This document shows, piece by piece, positions 46,005 to 54,486 of a stretch of 64,000 bases of DNA (its first letter is position 1; each line of letters opens with the position of its first letter). This stretch comes from an uncultured Pelagimonas sp. (GTDB lineage: Bacteria; Pseudomonadota; Alphaproteobacteria; Rhodobacterales; Rhodobacteraceae). The translations under genes were made by a program, and so were the position numbers. The DNA lies in assembly GCA_947499735.1 (NCBI GenBank), contig CANMPP010000001.1:310001-374000 (forward strand), given 5' to 3'. A model generated the notes under the pieces. It made no database searches and was not told where the DNA came from. It was given only the letters and a program-made list of their open reading frames with translations.

Positions 46005-46211
46005 TTATTCGGTCTCAGGTGTTTCTTCAGTCGTGAATGTGTCCTCATCCGCGATCGCGTCGGAGACACTGGTTGCCAGCAGCTCTGTTTGTGTGCTGAT
46101 CGCGCCATATGCAGCAATCGCCAGACCAACAACTGCGGCTGTTAGAACAACCCAGTCAACTGTTACGGCGCCGGATTCTTCGTTGCGGAAGGATTTCAGG
46201 AAATTCATCAT
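46005..46211 (-). CDS. flp: major Flp/Fap-type pilin
   Basis: A 68-residue type IVb pilin precursor. The leader (MMNFLKSFRNEESG) ends in the Gly cleaved by TadV, followed by AVTVDWVVLTAAVVGLAIAA, with Asp at position +5 instead of Glu. The acidic tail (DAIADEDTFTTEETPETE) is unusually negative. A GGAGAGAG ribosome site precedes the start. First gene of the tad locus, and probably the most abundant product. Confidence 0.9.
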   Translation of the reverse strand: MMNFLKSFRNEESGAVTVDWVVLTAAVVGLAIAAYGAISTQTELLATSVSDAIADEDTFTTEETPETE

Positions 46212-46549
46212 TGTCTCTCTCCAAAGGGTAAGGATTTATTGTCTTATTGACCACTGGCGGGGTAATGACGGCTCTCTCAAACGTCTTTATCCCTTGCGGT
46301 ATGATCGCGTTTTGCAGGCGCTTTAAGGCAAGAATGGGGCGGAAACGGTTTGATTTTGCGAAATACCTTGTTTTTTGAGTTTTTGATTAAATATTTGATT
46401 TAAAATGTAAAATAAATAAAAAGTGGATATGGCTGCAAAAATACGACGAAACTGCCTCATCTTTGTTTTCAATTAAAGGACGATCCTATGTATTTGGCGG
46501 CTTTTGTGCCATATTAAGCGAAATAAACCCGAAATGGGTCAGAGCAGGC
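46212..46549. promoter_or_regulatory. divergent spacer between pilin and lytic transglycosylase genes
   Basis: About 340 bp, AT-rich in its right half (46370-46440). It must carry the pilin promoter on the minus strand and the transglycosylase promoter on the plus strand. I see no clear operator dyad. A short leader ORF with a ribosome site lies at 46488-46517. Confidence 0.45.
46488..46517 (+). CDS. possible 9-residue leader peptide before the transglycosylase
   Basis: ATG TAT TTG ... TAT TAA encodes MYLAAFVPY, with AAAGGA seven bases upstream (46476-46481). The ribosome site is better than that of the transglycosylase gene 33 bp downstream. It may be a translational leader or chance. Confidence 0.25.
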   Translation: MYLAAFVPY

Positions 46550-47440
46550 ATGGCAAATTACAAAATCCAACCAATGCGTTTCGGTGCGTTATTTATCATT
46601 TTATGGTGTTCAATTGGCATTTCTTTCGCAGCCGCGCAAAGTTTTGTGAGCAGTGATTTTGAAGCTAATTTTAAAAAACCACCTGCGGCAAATGCAAAAA
46701 AACGGATCACGATCCAAATTGCACCACGGGCGAATCCGGCGGTTATGCCGCCCCCCAACGAGATGGGTTTGCAGGAAAATGCAGAACAGCCTAACGGCGC
46801 GGTGCCGGGATCATCTGAGGCGCGTTCTGATATTGGTCGATATTCTTGGTTTTGGGACGTTATGTCACCTGATCTTGCGGCCAGCGGTCCGGGACGTTTG
46901 CAGCCAGCCTTAGTTGCCTTAAGAAACGCACCGGCATCGGCCAGCGTGTCCAGCCCGCGTTTGCAGTCATTGCAAGCAATGGTGGATGCGCATGGCCGGG
47001 ATCTTTTGCTACACAGTGCTGGAACACAGGTGTCGCCTGCTTTGGCCTTGGCGGTGATGGCAGTTGAATCTGCGGGGAAGGCCGATGCGCAAAGTCACGC
47101 TGGCGCGACAGGTTTGATGCAATTGATGCCTGCGACGGCCGAGCGGTTTGGTGTCGTAGATCGTTTGGATCCAACCGAGAATATCAAAGGCGGAATCGCG
47201 TTTTTAGATTTCCTGATGACGACCTTTGATGGCGATCCTCTCTTGGTTCTGGCCGGGTATAATGCGGGCGAGAATTCAATTCCCAAACATCAAGGTGTGC
47301 CACCATATGCAGAGACGCGGGATTACGTACCCAAAGTCCTTGCGGCGTTTGAAACAGCGCGCGGGTTGTGCCTGACGCCGCCAGAACTTATATCAGATGG
47401 CTGCGCATTTGCGTCGTTGTTCTTGCAGGCCAAAAACTAG
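46550..47440 (+). CDS. secreted lytic transglycosylase (SLT family)
   Basis: About 296 residues from MANYKIQPMRFG. A signal peptide (FGALFIILWCSIGISFAAAQ) is followed by a Pro/Lys-rich linker and a C-terminal SLT domain with catalytic Glu in ALAVMAVESAGKADAQSHAG, then ATGLMQLMPATAERFGV and LVLAGYNAGENSIPKH. It cleaves peptidoglycan without water and probably opens the wall for the Tad pilus, from which it diverges. The C-terminus has a Cys pair (GLCLTPPELISDGC). The start is uncertain (46550 or 46574). It is convergent with the FAD oxidoreductase gene, one base apart. Confidence 0.87.
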   Translation: MANYKIQPMRFGALFIILWCSIGISFAAAQSFVSSDFEANFKKPPAANAKKRITIQIAPRANPAVMPPPNEMGLQENAEQPNGAVPGSSEARSDIGRYSWFWDVMSPDLAASGPGRLQPALVALRNAPASASVSSPRLQSLQAMVDAHGRDLLLHSAGTQVSPALALAVMAVESAGKADAQSHAGATGLMQLMPATAERFGVVDRLDPTENIKGGIAFLDFLMTTFDGDPLLVLAGYNAGENSIPKHQGVPPYAETRDYVPKVLAAFETARGLCLTPPELISDGCAFASLFLQAKN

Positions 47441-47441
47441 T

Positions 47442-48848
47442 TCACGCAAAAACGGCGCCGGGATTCATAATGCCGTTTGGATCCAGCGCATCTTTGATGG
47501 CCCGCATGGCTGCCAATTTAGCGGGATCTCCGTAATGTGCGAGATCTTTGGATTTCAATCGGCCAATCCCGTGCTCGGCACTGAAAGAGCCGCCCATATC
47601 GTCAATCAAATCGTGAATAGCTGCGGTGATCGCAGATTTTTCACCTTTATAGTTGTCACGGGTTTTGCCCGGCTGTGGGAACACATTGTAATGCAGATTC
47701 CCATCCCCCAGATGCCCGAAACAATTGATACGCATATCGGCGATTGCTGCGATTTTACTGGGCGCTGTTTCGATGAATTCAGGGATCAGATCCAATGGCA
47801 ATGATACATCATGGCTGGCAATTGCGCCTATGGCTCTATTGGCATCCGGGATATGTTCGCGGATCGCCCAAAAGGCCTGCGATTGAGCCACGGATTGGGC
47901 AATGACGCCGTCCTTTGTCAAACCTGCCTCAAGTGCTGTTTCGAATAAATCGGCTAGGGCGGTTTCGGCATCCATTCCCGTCGCTAGGCCAAGGTCAACA
48001 AGCACACACCATTCGGGGGGCGTCTTCCAAGGTTGGCGGATGTCAGGCAGGGTTTGCGCAAGGAATTCCAAACCGGTTTTGCCAATCAGTTCAAAGCCAG
48101 AAACCATATCCCCCAGCTGATCCCGTGCCAGCGCCAATAGGTCTAGGGCTGCAGCAGGTGATTTGACCTGAAAAATCGCAGTCCCCGTTGACGCGGGAAT
48201 AGGGGCCAATTTTAAGACTGCGGCGGTGATAATGCCTAAAGTGCCTTCAGCACCCATCAACAGATGCTTTAGGTCATAGCCCGTGTTGTCTTTGCGCAGC
48301 CGTTTCAGCCCGTTCCAAATAGAGCCGTCCGGCAGGACGGCCTCTAGGCCGAGCACCTGTTCACGCGCATTTCCATAGCGCAAAACATTCACGCCCCCTG
48401 CATTTGTGGAAAGCAACCCACCAATTCGAGCGGACCCTTGGGATGCGAGAGACAGTGCAAATAGGCGATCCACGGTCTTTGCTGCGTCTTGAACATCTTG
48501 AAGGATGGCGCCGGATTCCGCGATCAGACTGTTTTCATTGGGGCGGACATCGCGAATGCGAGACATGCGTTCCAATGACACAAGCAATGGCGCACCGGTG
48601 GGTGCAACTTGTCCACCGACCAACCCTGTCCCGCCGCCATATGGAAGAATGCCAACCCGATGCTTTGCGCAAAGTTTGACGATTTGGGATACGTCGTCGG
48701 TCGTGTGGGGTAGGGCCACCCATTGAGATGAGCCCGACCAAGCCCGTCGTGGTTCTTCTAAATGGCGAGGCGAGGGGCGCTGCAAGATGTCTTGTGGCAA
48801 GCGATCTTGGCAGATCGCGGCAAAACTATCATCGGCGGGGTTCAACAT
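47442..48848 (-). CDS. FAD-binding oxidoreductase, GlcD/D-lactate dehydrogenase-like
   Basis: A 468-residue VAO-type flavoprotein. The FAD-binding segment PYGGGTGLVGGQVAPTGAPL lies near residue 75, and the C-terminal FAD-linked oxidase domain ends with the family mark FSAEHGIGRLK. It oxidises a D-2-hydroxy acid (glycolate, D-lactate, or D-2-hydroxyglutarate); specificity cannot be read. It has no GlcE/GlcF neighbours, so glycolate oxidase is less likely. It reads leftward and shares no obvious operon with the GNAT gene 40 bp upstream. Confidence 0.88.
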   Translation of the reverse strand: MLNPADDSFAAICQDRLPQDILQRPSPRHLEEPRRAWSGSSQWVALPHTTDDVSQIVKLCAKHRVGILPYGGGTGLVGGQVAPTGAPLLVSLERMSRIRDVRPNENSLIAESGAILQDVQDAAKTVDRLFALSLASQGSARIGGLLSTNAGGVNVLRYGNAREQVLGLEAVLPDGSIWNGLKRLRKDNTGYDLKHLLMGAEGTLGIITAAVLKLAPIPASTGTAIFQVKSPAAALDLLALARDQLGDMVSGFELIGKTGLEFLAQTLPDIRQPWKTPPEWCVLVDLGLATGMDAETALADLFETALEAGLTKDGVIAQSVAQSQAFWAIREHIPDANRAIGAIASHDVSLPLDLIPEFIETAPSKIAAIADMRINCFGHLGDGNLHYNVFPQPGKTRDNYKGEKSAITAAIHDLIDDMGGSFSAEHGIGRLKSKDLAHYGDPAKLAAMRAIKDALDPNGIMNPGAVFA

Positions 48849-48887
48849 ATCTGTCCTCGATCCTGTGATCAGGCGAATTTGTGTGGC

Positions 48888-49472
48888 TTACCCTGTCTGA
48901 GTTTTGCCACGTCGGTCATTGCGCAGGGCCGCATAAAGGACATGTGTCCGCCAGCGGCCTGCAATTTGCAAATAACTTTGCGCAACGCCTTCATATTTGA
49001 AATTGCTTTTTTCCAACAAACTGCGTGATGGTTCATTTTCTGGCAAGCAAGCGGCTTCGAGGCGCGACAAATCCATATGGATAAATGCGTGATGCACCAC
49101 TGCGCCTATGGCTTCGCGCATATAGCCCTTTCTGGCAAAACGTGCGCCAGTCCAATAGCCAAGCGTGCCAGCTTGTGCAGGGCCGCGTCGAATGTTGTCT
49201 AATGTGATCGCGCCAACCAGAACCTGATCTTCGCGCCGTATGATAAACAGGGGCATGGCGGTGTCGTTATTCACGGCCCGCCGCGCCCAGGTGACGCGAT
49301 TGGTAAATGCCTTGCGCGACAGATGATCCGGTGCCCAGCTTGGTTCCCAAGGTTTGAGAAATTCGGCACTTTCCCGACGCAAGCTGCTCCAAGCTGTGAA
49401 ATCGGAATGCTGCGGCAGACATAGTGTCAAACGCTCCGTTTCAAGCTGGGGCTTGCGCATGCGGGTTAGCAT
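48888..49472 (-). CDS. GNAT family N-acetyltransferase (RimJ/RimL-like)
   Basis: A 194-residue acetyltransferase. N-terminal LETERLTLCLPQHSDFTAWS and the acetyl-CoA loop ARKGYMREAIGAVVHHAF are typical of the RimJ branch, as is RLEAACLPENEPSRSLLEKS. Its ATG overlaps the M16 peptidase stop (TAATG), so the two are translationally coupled. Substrate, likely a protein N-terminus or small amine, is unknown. Confidence 0.87.
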   Translation of the reverse strand: MLTRMRKPQLETERLTLCLPQHSDFTAWSSLRRESAEFLKPWEPSWAPDHLSRKAFTNRVTWARRAVNNDTAMPLFIIRREDQVLVGAITLDNIRRGPAQAGTLGYWTGARFARKGYMREAIGAVVHHAFIHMDLSRLEAACLPENEPSRSLLEKSNFKYEGVAQSYLQIAGRWRTHVLYAALRNDRRGKTQTG

Positions 49473-50734
49473 TAGGCCGCTCGACGCTCCTGCAACTGCG
49501 CTAGGGACGCAGCCTGTGATACAGGACCATAAAGCGCCAGTGCCGCTGGTTGCACCGTGGACAATTTTCCGGCGAATGCGCGCACGTCTTGGGCCGTGAC
49601 CGCGTCAATTTTTGCGACGGTTTCTTCAATCGCGGGCACTTTGCCCCAGATTTGAACCATGCGCGCCATACGTTCCGCGCGCGAGGATGAGCTTTCCAAT
49701 CCCATCAGCAGACCGGCCTTCATTTGCGTGCGGGCGCGGTTGATTTCGACCTCGGTCATATCATCTGCGGCACGCTTCATTTCGTCAATTGTGATCATTG
49801 CCAGCTCATTGACGTCATCGCCGGACGTGCCTGCATAGATCGTTGTCATGCCGGTATCTGCATAAGCCCCGCTTTGTGCGAAGATAGAATAGCACAGGCC
49901 GCGCTTTTCACGAATTTCCTGAAACAGGCGGGACGACATACCGCCGCCAAGTGCAATAGAATTGATTTGGGCCGTGTAAAATTCAGGATCACGATATCCG
50001 GGGCTTTCAAAAGCCAGCGCGAAATGAACCTGTTCCAGCGATTTATCCTGACGCGCTTCGCCACCTTGGAACTTTGCGCTTTCCGCAACCAAAGCAGGGC
50101 GTGCGGGCAAATGCCCAACCAATGCTTCTGCTTGCTTGACGATTTCGTCATGATCCACAGCGCCTGCTGCCGACAGGACCATATTGCCCGGACCATAATG
50201 CTGTTTCACAAACCGTTCGAAATCTTCGCGATTGAACTTACGGACGCGTTCCGGAGGGCCAAGGATCGTGCGCCCTAGGGCCTGTTCGGGATAGGCTTTT
50301 TCCTGCAACCAGTCAAAAACGACATCATCGGGTGTATCCAAAGACTGGCCGATTTCTTGCAAAATCACACCACGTTCGATTTCGATCTCTTGTGGGTCAA
50401 AAATCGGGTTCAATAAGATGTCAGCAATGACATCTAGCGCCAACGCGGTATCGTCCTTCAGAACGCGGGTGTAGTAGGCGGTGACTTCACGGCTGGTATA
50501 GGCGTTGATATAGCCGCCCACGTCTTCGATCGCCTCGGCAATTTGCAATGCAGTTCGCGTTGTCGTGCCTTTGAACGCCATATGCTCAAGAAAGTGCGCA
50601 ATTCCGTTTTGGGCCACTTCTTCATTACGCCCTCCGGCAGAGACCCAGATCCCGAGCGATGCAGATTGCAGCCCGGGCATATGTTCGGTCACGATACGAA
50701 AGCCGTTTGAAAGCGTGGTAAATTGGACAGTCAC
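49472..50734 (-). CDS. M16 family zinc peptidase (mitochondrial processing peptidase-like)
   Basis: A 420-residue peptidase. The inverted zinc motif HxxEH appears in NGIAHFLEHMAFKGT, and the third ligand glutamate in EIEIERGVILQEIGQ. The two halves resemble the beta subunit of mitochondrial processing peptidase. The gene overlaps thrC by four bases (ATGA) and precedes the GNAT gene by a TAATG overlap, so all three are probably one transcript. Its natural substrate is unknown. Confidence 0.9.
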   Translation of the reverse strand: MTVQFTTLSNGFRIVTEHMPGLQSASLGIWVSAGGRNEEVAQNGIAHFLEHMAFKGTTTRTALQIAEAIEDVGGYINAYTSREVTAYYTRVLKDDTALALDVIADILLNPIFDPQEIEIERGVILQEIGQSLDTPDDVVFDWLQEKAYPEQALGRTILGPPERVRKFNREDFERFVKQHYGPGNMVLSAAGAVDHDEIVKQAEALVGHLPARPALVAESAKFQGGEARQDKSLEQVHFALAFESPGYRDPEFYTAQINSIALGGGMSSRLFQEIREKRGLCYSIFAQSGAYADTGMTTIYAGTSGDDVNELAMITIDEMKRAADDMTEVEINRARTQMKAGLLMGLESSSSRAERMARMVQIWGKVPAIEETVAKIDAVTAQDVRAFAGKLSTVQPAALALYGPVSQAASLAQLQERRAA

Positions 50735-52119
50735 TTGGCAATACGTTCCTTAATAAGAGTCTCAAGCTCGGTGAGATCATTCGCTACACGAGTTACACGT
50801 TCTGAACGCTCATACAGGTCAGACATGCGATTTGGAAGGGGGGGGCGCAAATTCGATGCTTTTTCAACAGCATCAGGGAATTTTGCGGGATGTGCAGTTG
50901 CCAGCGTGATCATTGGAACAGCGCGATCGCGCAGATCTTCGGCCACTTTGACGCCAATTGCGGAATGCGGACAAAGCAATTCGCCCATATTCGCGTTGGC
51001 CTCGCGGATCATGGTCAAGGTTTCGTCTTCTGAGACACGACCGCTGTCGAAGTGGTCGCGCAAGCTTTGCAATGCGCCTTGTGACACGCTGAAACTGCCG
51101 GTCTTCAATTCGTCCATTAACTGGCTGACGGCATTGCCGTCACGGTCATAGGCGTCAAACAGCGCGCGTTCAAAGTTGGAGGACACTTGAATATCCATGG
51201 ACGGGCTGATGGACGGTGTGACATTTCCTTTGGTGTAATCGCCGGTCGAAATACAGCGGTGCAGAATGTCATTTTGATTGGTTGCAACGACCAGACGATC
51301 AATCGGCAACCCCATGCGTTTGGCAATATAGCCGGCAAAGATATCGCCAAAGTTGCCGGTTGGCACTGTGAAGCTGACCTTACGGTCCGGTGCGCCCAAA
51401 GCAACGGCTGAGCTGAAATAGTACACAACCTGACACAGAACACGGCCCCAGTTGATCGAATTCACGCCTGCCAGTTTGACGGCATCGCGGAATTCGAAAT
51501 GGTTGAACATGTCTTTCAGACGGGCCTGACATTCATCAAAATCACCGTCCATGGCCAAAGCATGGACATTGGATTCTGATGGGGTTGTCATCTGGCGGCG
51601 CTGCACTTCTGACACGCGGCCATGGGGGTACATGATAAACACATCCACCGCATCAAGGCCTTTAAAGGCTTCAATCGCAGCAGATCCAGTATCACCGGAT
51701 GTGGCACCAACAATCGTGACACGATCACCGCGGCGGGTCAGTTCATATTCAAACAGTTGGCCAATCATCTGCATGGCAAAGTCTTTGAAGGCCAAGGTTG
51801 GGCCGTGGAACAGCTCTAACAAGAAATGGTTCGGTGCCAGTTGCACCAGTGGTGCGCGCAGATTGTGGCCGAAACCAGCATAGGCTTTTGTGATCAGATC
51901 CTCGAGGACCGCATCGGTGAAGCTGTCATCGATGAAGGGGCGCATCACACGAAAAGCGATTTCCTCATAGGGCAGGCCTTGCATGGCCCGAATGTCGGCT
52001 GGGCTGATCTGGGGAACCTCTGCCGGAACGTATAGGCCGCCATCGCGTGCCAGACCTGTCAGCATAGCGTCTGCAAAACTCAGTTCTGGCGCATTGCCAC
52101 GTGTGGAGACATATTTCAT
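50731..52119 (-). CDS. thrC: threonine synthase
   Basis: A 462-residue PLP enzyme that makes threonine from O-phosphohomoserine. The PLP lysine lies in FHGPTLAFKDFAMQMIGQLF, the phosphate loop in VGATSGDTGSAAIEAFK, and the N-terminal YVSTRGNAPELSFADAMLTG is characteristic. The length matches the long form of thrC. It begins 3 bp after the SURF1 gene and overlaps the M16 gene. Confidence 0.95.
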   Translation of the reverse strand: MKYVSTRGNAPELSFADAMLTGLARDGGLYVPAEVPQISPADIRAMQGLPYEEIAFRVMRPFIDDSFTDAVLEDLITKAYAGFGHNLRAPLVQLAPNHFLLELFHGPTLAFKDFAMQMIGQLFEYELTRRGDRVTIVGATSGDTGSAAIEAFKGLDAVDVFIMYPHGRVSEVQRRQMTTPSESNVHALAMDGDFDECQARLKDMFNHFEFRDAVKLAGVNSINWGRVLCQVVYYFSSAVALGAPDRKVSFTVPTGNFGDIFAGYIAKRMGLPIDRLVVATNQNDILHRCISTGDYTKGNVTPSISPSMDIQVSSNFERALFDAYDRDGNAVSQLMDELKTGSFSVSQGALQSLRDHFDSGRVSEDETLTMIREANANMGELLCPHSAIGVKVAEDLRDRAVPMITLATAHPAKFPDAVEKASNLRPPLPNRMSDLYERSERVTRVANDLTELETLIKERIAK

Positions 52120-52122
52120 CGA

Positions 52123-52794
52123 TCAAGCATCCTGTGAAGAGCGGTTTAGTCGCGAGATCCAGTATCCCGTCATGGCGATCCAGACAAGCGCAAGAGCGTA
52201 CCAAGTTATCGCATATTGCAAATGGTCGTTGCGAATACCCTCGGGGCTCAGCGGTTGGGGTTGTATGCCTTGGGCAGGATCTAGGGTACGGGCAACAATC
52301 AAAAGAGGTTCCGTTCCCAGGATTTCGGCCATTTGGGAAATGTCGCGGGCAAACCAGATATTATTGGCAATATCATTTTCGGGTGTCGACGCTTTGCGGT
52401 CATCTGGCCAGTGCAGATTGCCCGTGATCTTGGCATCATGGGCTGGCCATGTGCGTCCGGCCGAAGTTGCCGGGATAAAACCGCGATCTAATAGTACGAT
52501 CCGTCCTTCTGTTGTGAAGGTGGATACAATCCGATATCCAGCGCCGCCAAATTGTGTCGAGGCCAGCACACGCAATGATACGCCGCCGATTTCGCCTTGT
52601 AGAGCGACGGGTTGATACCTTTGTTCTTCTGGAGAAATCATGCGGGGCAGGGGGGCAGCAGGGCCTTCTAGCCGCGTGCTAAGCTCTGCCAAAATCTCTT
52701 GTTTCCATTCCAGCCGCTTCATTTGCCAATTGCCCAAATACAGCAAAATGCCAACACCAATAAGGCCGATCAACAAAGGTGCGATGTAACGCAT
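52123..52794 (-). CDS. SURF1 family cytochrome oxidase assembly protein
   Basis: A 223-residue protein with two membrane helices: N-terminal PLLIGLIGVGILLYLGNWQM and C-terminal ITWYALALVWIAMTGYWISR. The periplasmic part has the SURF1 marks GFIPATSAGR and NHLQYAITWYALA. It helps insert heme a into CtaD. The start is MRYIAPLLIG at 52794; the longer ORF upstream reads through the terminator of ctaE and is rejected. Confidence 0.9.
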   Translation of the reverse strand: MRYIAPLLIGLIGVGILLYLGNWQMKRLEWKQEILAELSTRLEGPAAPLPRMISPEEQRYQPVALQGEIGGVSLRVLASTQFGGAGYRIVSTFTTEGRIVLLDRGFIPATSAGRTWPAHDAKITGNLHWPDDRKASTPENDIANNIWFARDISQMAEILGTEPLLIVARTLDPAQGIQPQPLSPEGIRNDHLQYAITWYALALVWIAMTGYWISRLNRSSQDA

Positions 52795-52820
52795 GCCGAA
52801 TTGTCCTAGAAGTCGCGTGC

Positions 52821-52854
52821 AAAGAAAAGGCGCGCCACAATCGTAGGGCGCGCC
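52821..52854 (-). terminator. intrinsic terminator after ctaE
   Basis: Two GGCGCGCC octamers (52829-52836 and 52847-52854) form an 8-bp stem with a 10-base loop, followed on the minus strand by TTTTCTTT. It separates the oxidase operon from SURF1. Confidence 0.9.
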
Positions 52855-52897
52855 ATTCAATAGCCTGAAAACGAGAGGAGGGCAAAGCCTATCGAGG

Positions 52898-53698
52898 TTA
52901 GCCGCCCCAGATGTAGACCGCTGCGAACAAGAACAGCCAGACCACATCAACAAAGTGCCAGTACCAAGCCGCCGCTTCAAAACCGATATGGTTTTCCGGT
53001 GTGAAATGACCCCTCAAAACGCGCATCAGGCAAATGAACAAAAAGATCGTTCCGATGACAACGTGAACGCCGTGGAACCCTGTCGCCATGAAGAAGTTTG
53101 CGCCGTAGATGTTGCCGGAAAAGCCAAATGTTGCGTGTGTGTATTCATAGGCTTGGAAGAAGGTGAAGATCACACCCAGAACAACGGAAAAGATCAGGCC
53201 CCATTTGACATCTTCACGGTTGTTTTCGTGCACCAGCGCGTGGTGGGCCCATGTGCAGGCACAGCCCGACAACAGCAAAATCAGTGTGTTGATCAGTGGT
53301 AGGTGAAACGGGTCGAATGTTTCAATGCCCGCAGGTGGCCAAACGCCGTCAATGGCTGGGCTGTCTGGTCCCATCGGGTACATGGCATGTTTAAAGAACG
53401 ACCAGAACCAAGCGAAAAAGAACATCGCTTCGGACATGATGAAGAAGATAAAGCCATAGCGTAGGCCGATCATGACAACTGGTGTATGATCACCTTCTTG
53501 GTTTTCTGAAACTGTATCAGACCACCAGCCAAACATAACGTAAAGCACACCGACCAAACCGATCAGGAACATCCAAGGCCCGCTGTCTTGCATCCACAAA
53601 ACAGCGCCAAATAGCATAACGAAAGCTGCGACCGCGCTTAGGAACGGCCAGATCGATGGCGGAAGAATGTGATAATCGTGGTTCTTGGCATGTGCCAT
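52898..53698 (-). CDS. ctaE: cytochrome c oxidase subunit III
   Basis: A 266-residue inner-membrane subunit with seven helices. Family marks: the N-terminal [50 protein letters not shown], and the C-terminal [20 protein letters not shown]. It stabilises the aa3-type oxidase core. It follows ctaG by 4 bp and is the last gene of the oxidase operon, ahead of a perfect terminator. Confidence 0.97.
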   Translation of the reverse strand: MAHAKNHDYHILPPSIWPFLSAVAAFVMLFGAVLWMQDSGPWMFLIGLVGVLYVMFGWWSDTVSENQEGDHTPVVMIGLRYGFIFFIMSEAMFFFAWFWSFFKHAMYPMGPDSPAIDGVWPPAGIETFDPFHLPLINTLILLLSGCACTWAHHALVHENNREDVKWGLIFSVVLGVIFTFFQAYEYTHATFGFSGNIYGANFFMATGFHGVHVVIGTIFLFICLMRVLRGHFTPENHIGFEAAAWYWHFVDVVWLFLFAAVYIWGG

Positions 53699-53702
53699 GG
53701 AC

Positions 53703-54320
53703 TTATCCCTCGTTGGCTTTTGGCTCTGAAACGGGTTTAACCGTTTCCTCGTTTTGGGTCAAAGCTGCTTGATCTTTTTCTTTGATGCCTTCTGGCAGCT
53801 CGATTTCATAGAAAGTGTAGCTGAGTGTGATATGTTTTGTATGTTTCGCGTCGGGATCGTTTACGATGTCCGGATCGACATAAAAGCTAACTGGCATTTC
53901 AACCCGTTCCCCGGGCATCAAAACCTGTTCTGTAAAGCAGAAACATTCAACCTTGTTGAAGAAATACCCTGTTTCATAGGGAAACACGTTGTAGCTGGCT
54001 TGACCGGCAATGGGGCGGTTTGTTGGATTATAGGCCTCGTAAAAGGCCAATCCATCCGCACCGATTTTCAGCTCCATTTCCGTCTGAAGGGGCCGGAATT
54101 CCCACGCCATGCCACGTTCTTTTGATGCGTCAAAGCGAATGGTTATGGTTCGATCCAGCACCGTGTCAGATGAAACACTGGCGGTTTGTGTAACACCGCC
54201 AAAGCCAGTCACTTTGCAAAACCAAGAATAAAAAGGGACAGACGCCCAAGCCAATGCACCCATTGTCGCAACGACGCCTAGCAATTGCAGCAGGGTTTTT
54301 TGCTTGGGGTCAATCGCCAT
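53703..54320 (-). CDS. ctaG: cytochrome c oxidase assembly protein CtaG (Cox11)
   Basis: A 205-residue copper chaperone for the CuB site. One N-terminal membrane helix ([20 protein letters not shown]) is followed by a Cox11 beta sandwich with the copper pair [20 protein letters not shown]. Its C-terminal ~30 residues are charged and low-complexity. The start overlaps the stop of the small CoxF-like gene. Confidence 0.95.
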   Translation of the reverse strand: MAIDPKQKTLLQLLGVVATMGALAWASVPFYSWFCKVTGFGGVTQTASVSSDTVLDRTITIRFDASKERGMAWEFRPLQTEMELKIGADGLAFYEAYNPTNRPIAGQASYNVFPYETGYFFNKVECFCFTEQVLMPGERVEMPVSFYVDPDIVNDPDAKHTKHITLSYTFYEIELPEGIKEKDQAALTQNEETVKPVSEPKANEG

Positions 54321-54486
54321 TCTGGACCTCTTGCTCAGGGCCCGGGGGCATTGTGAAATCCATATTTCCGACCTTGACCACAGTCAGTCCAAAAACCAGT
54401 GCGATAAATGCAGCTAGCGCCAGACCAACGCTGGTGTTCAGGCCAGCGCGACGTTTGTGAACAGCGGATGGTTTCACAAGGCTCAT
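54310..54486 (-). CDS. CoxF-like small membrane protein, 58 aa
   Basis: A short gene between ctaB and ctaG. The product begins MSLVKPSAVHKRRAGLNTSV and has a single helix (VGLALAAFIALVFGLTVVKVG) with a short Pro-rich outer tail. Basic N-terminal side in the cytosol, tail in the periplasm. Its ATG overlaps the ctaB stop (ATGA), and its TGA lies inside the first codons of ctaG, so it is translated in series with both. Resembles CoxF-type proteins near ctaG in other alphaproteobacteria; function unknown. Confidence 0.85.
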   Translation of the reverse strand: MSLVKPSAVHKRRAGLNTSVGLALAAFIALVFGLTVVKVGNMDFTMPPGPEQEVQNGD

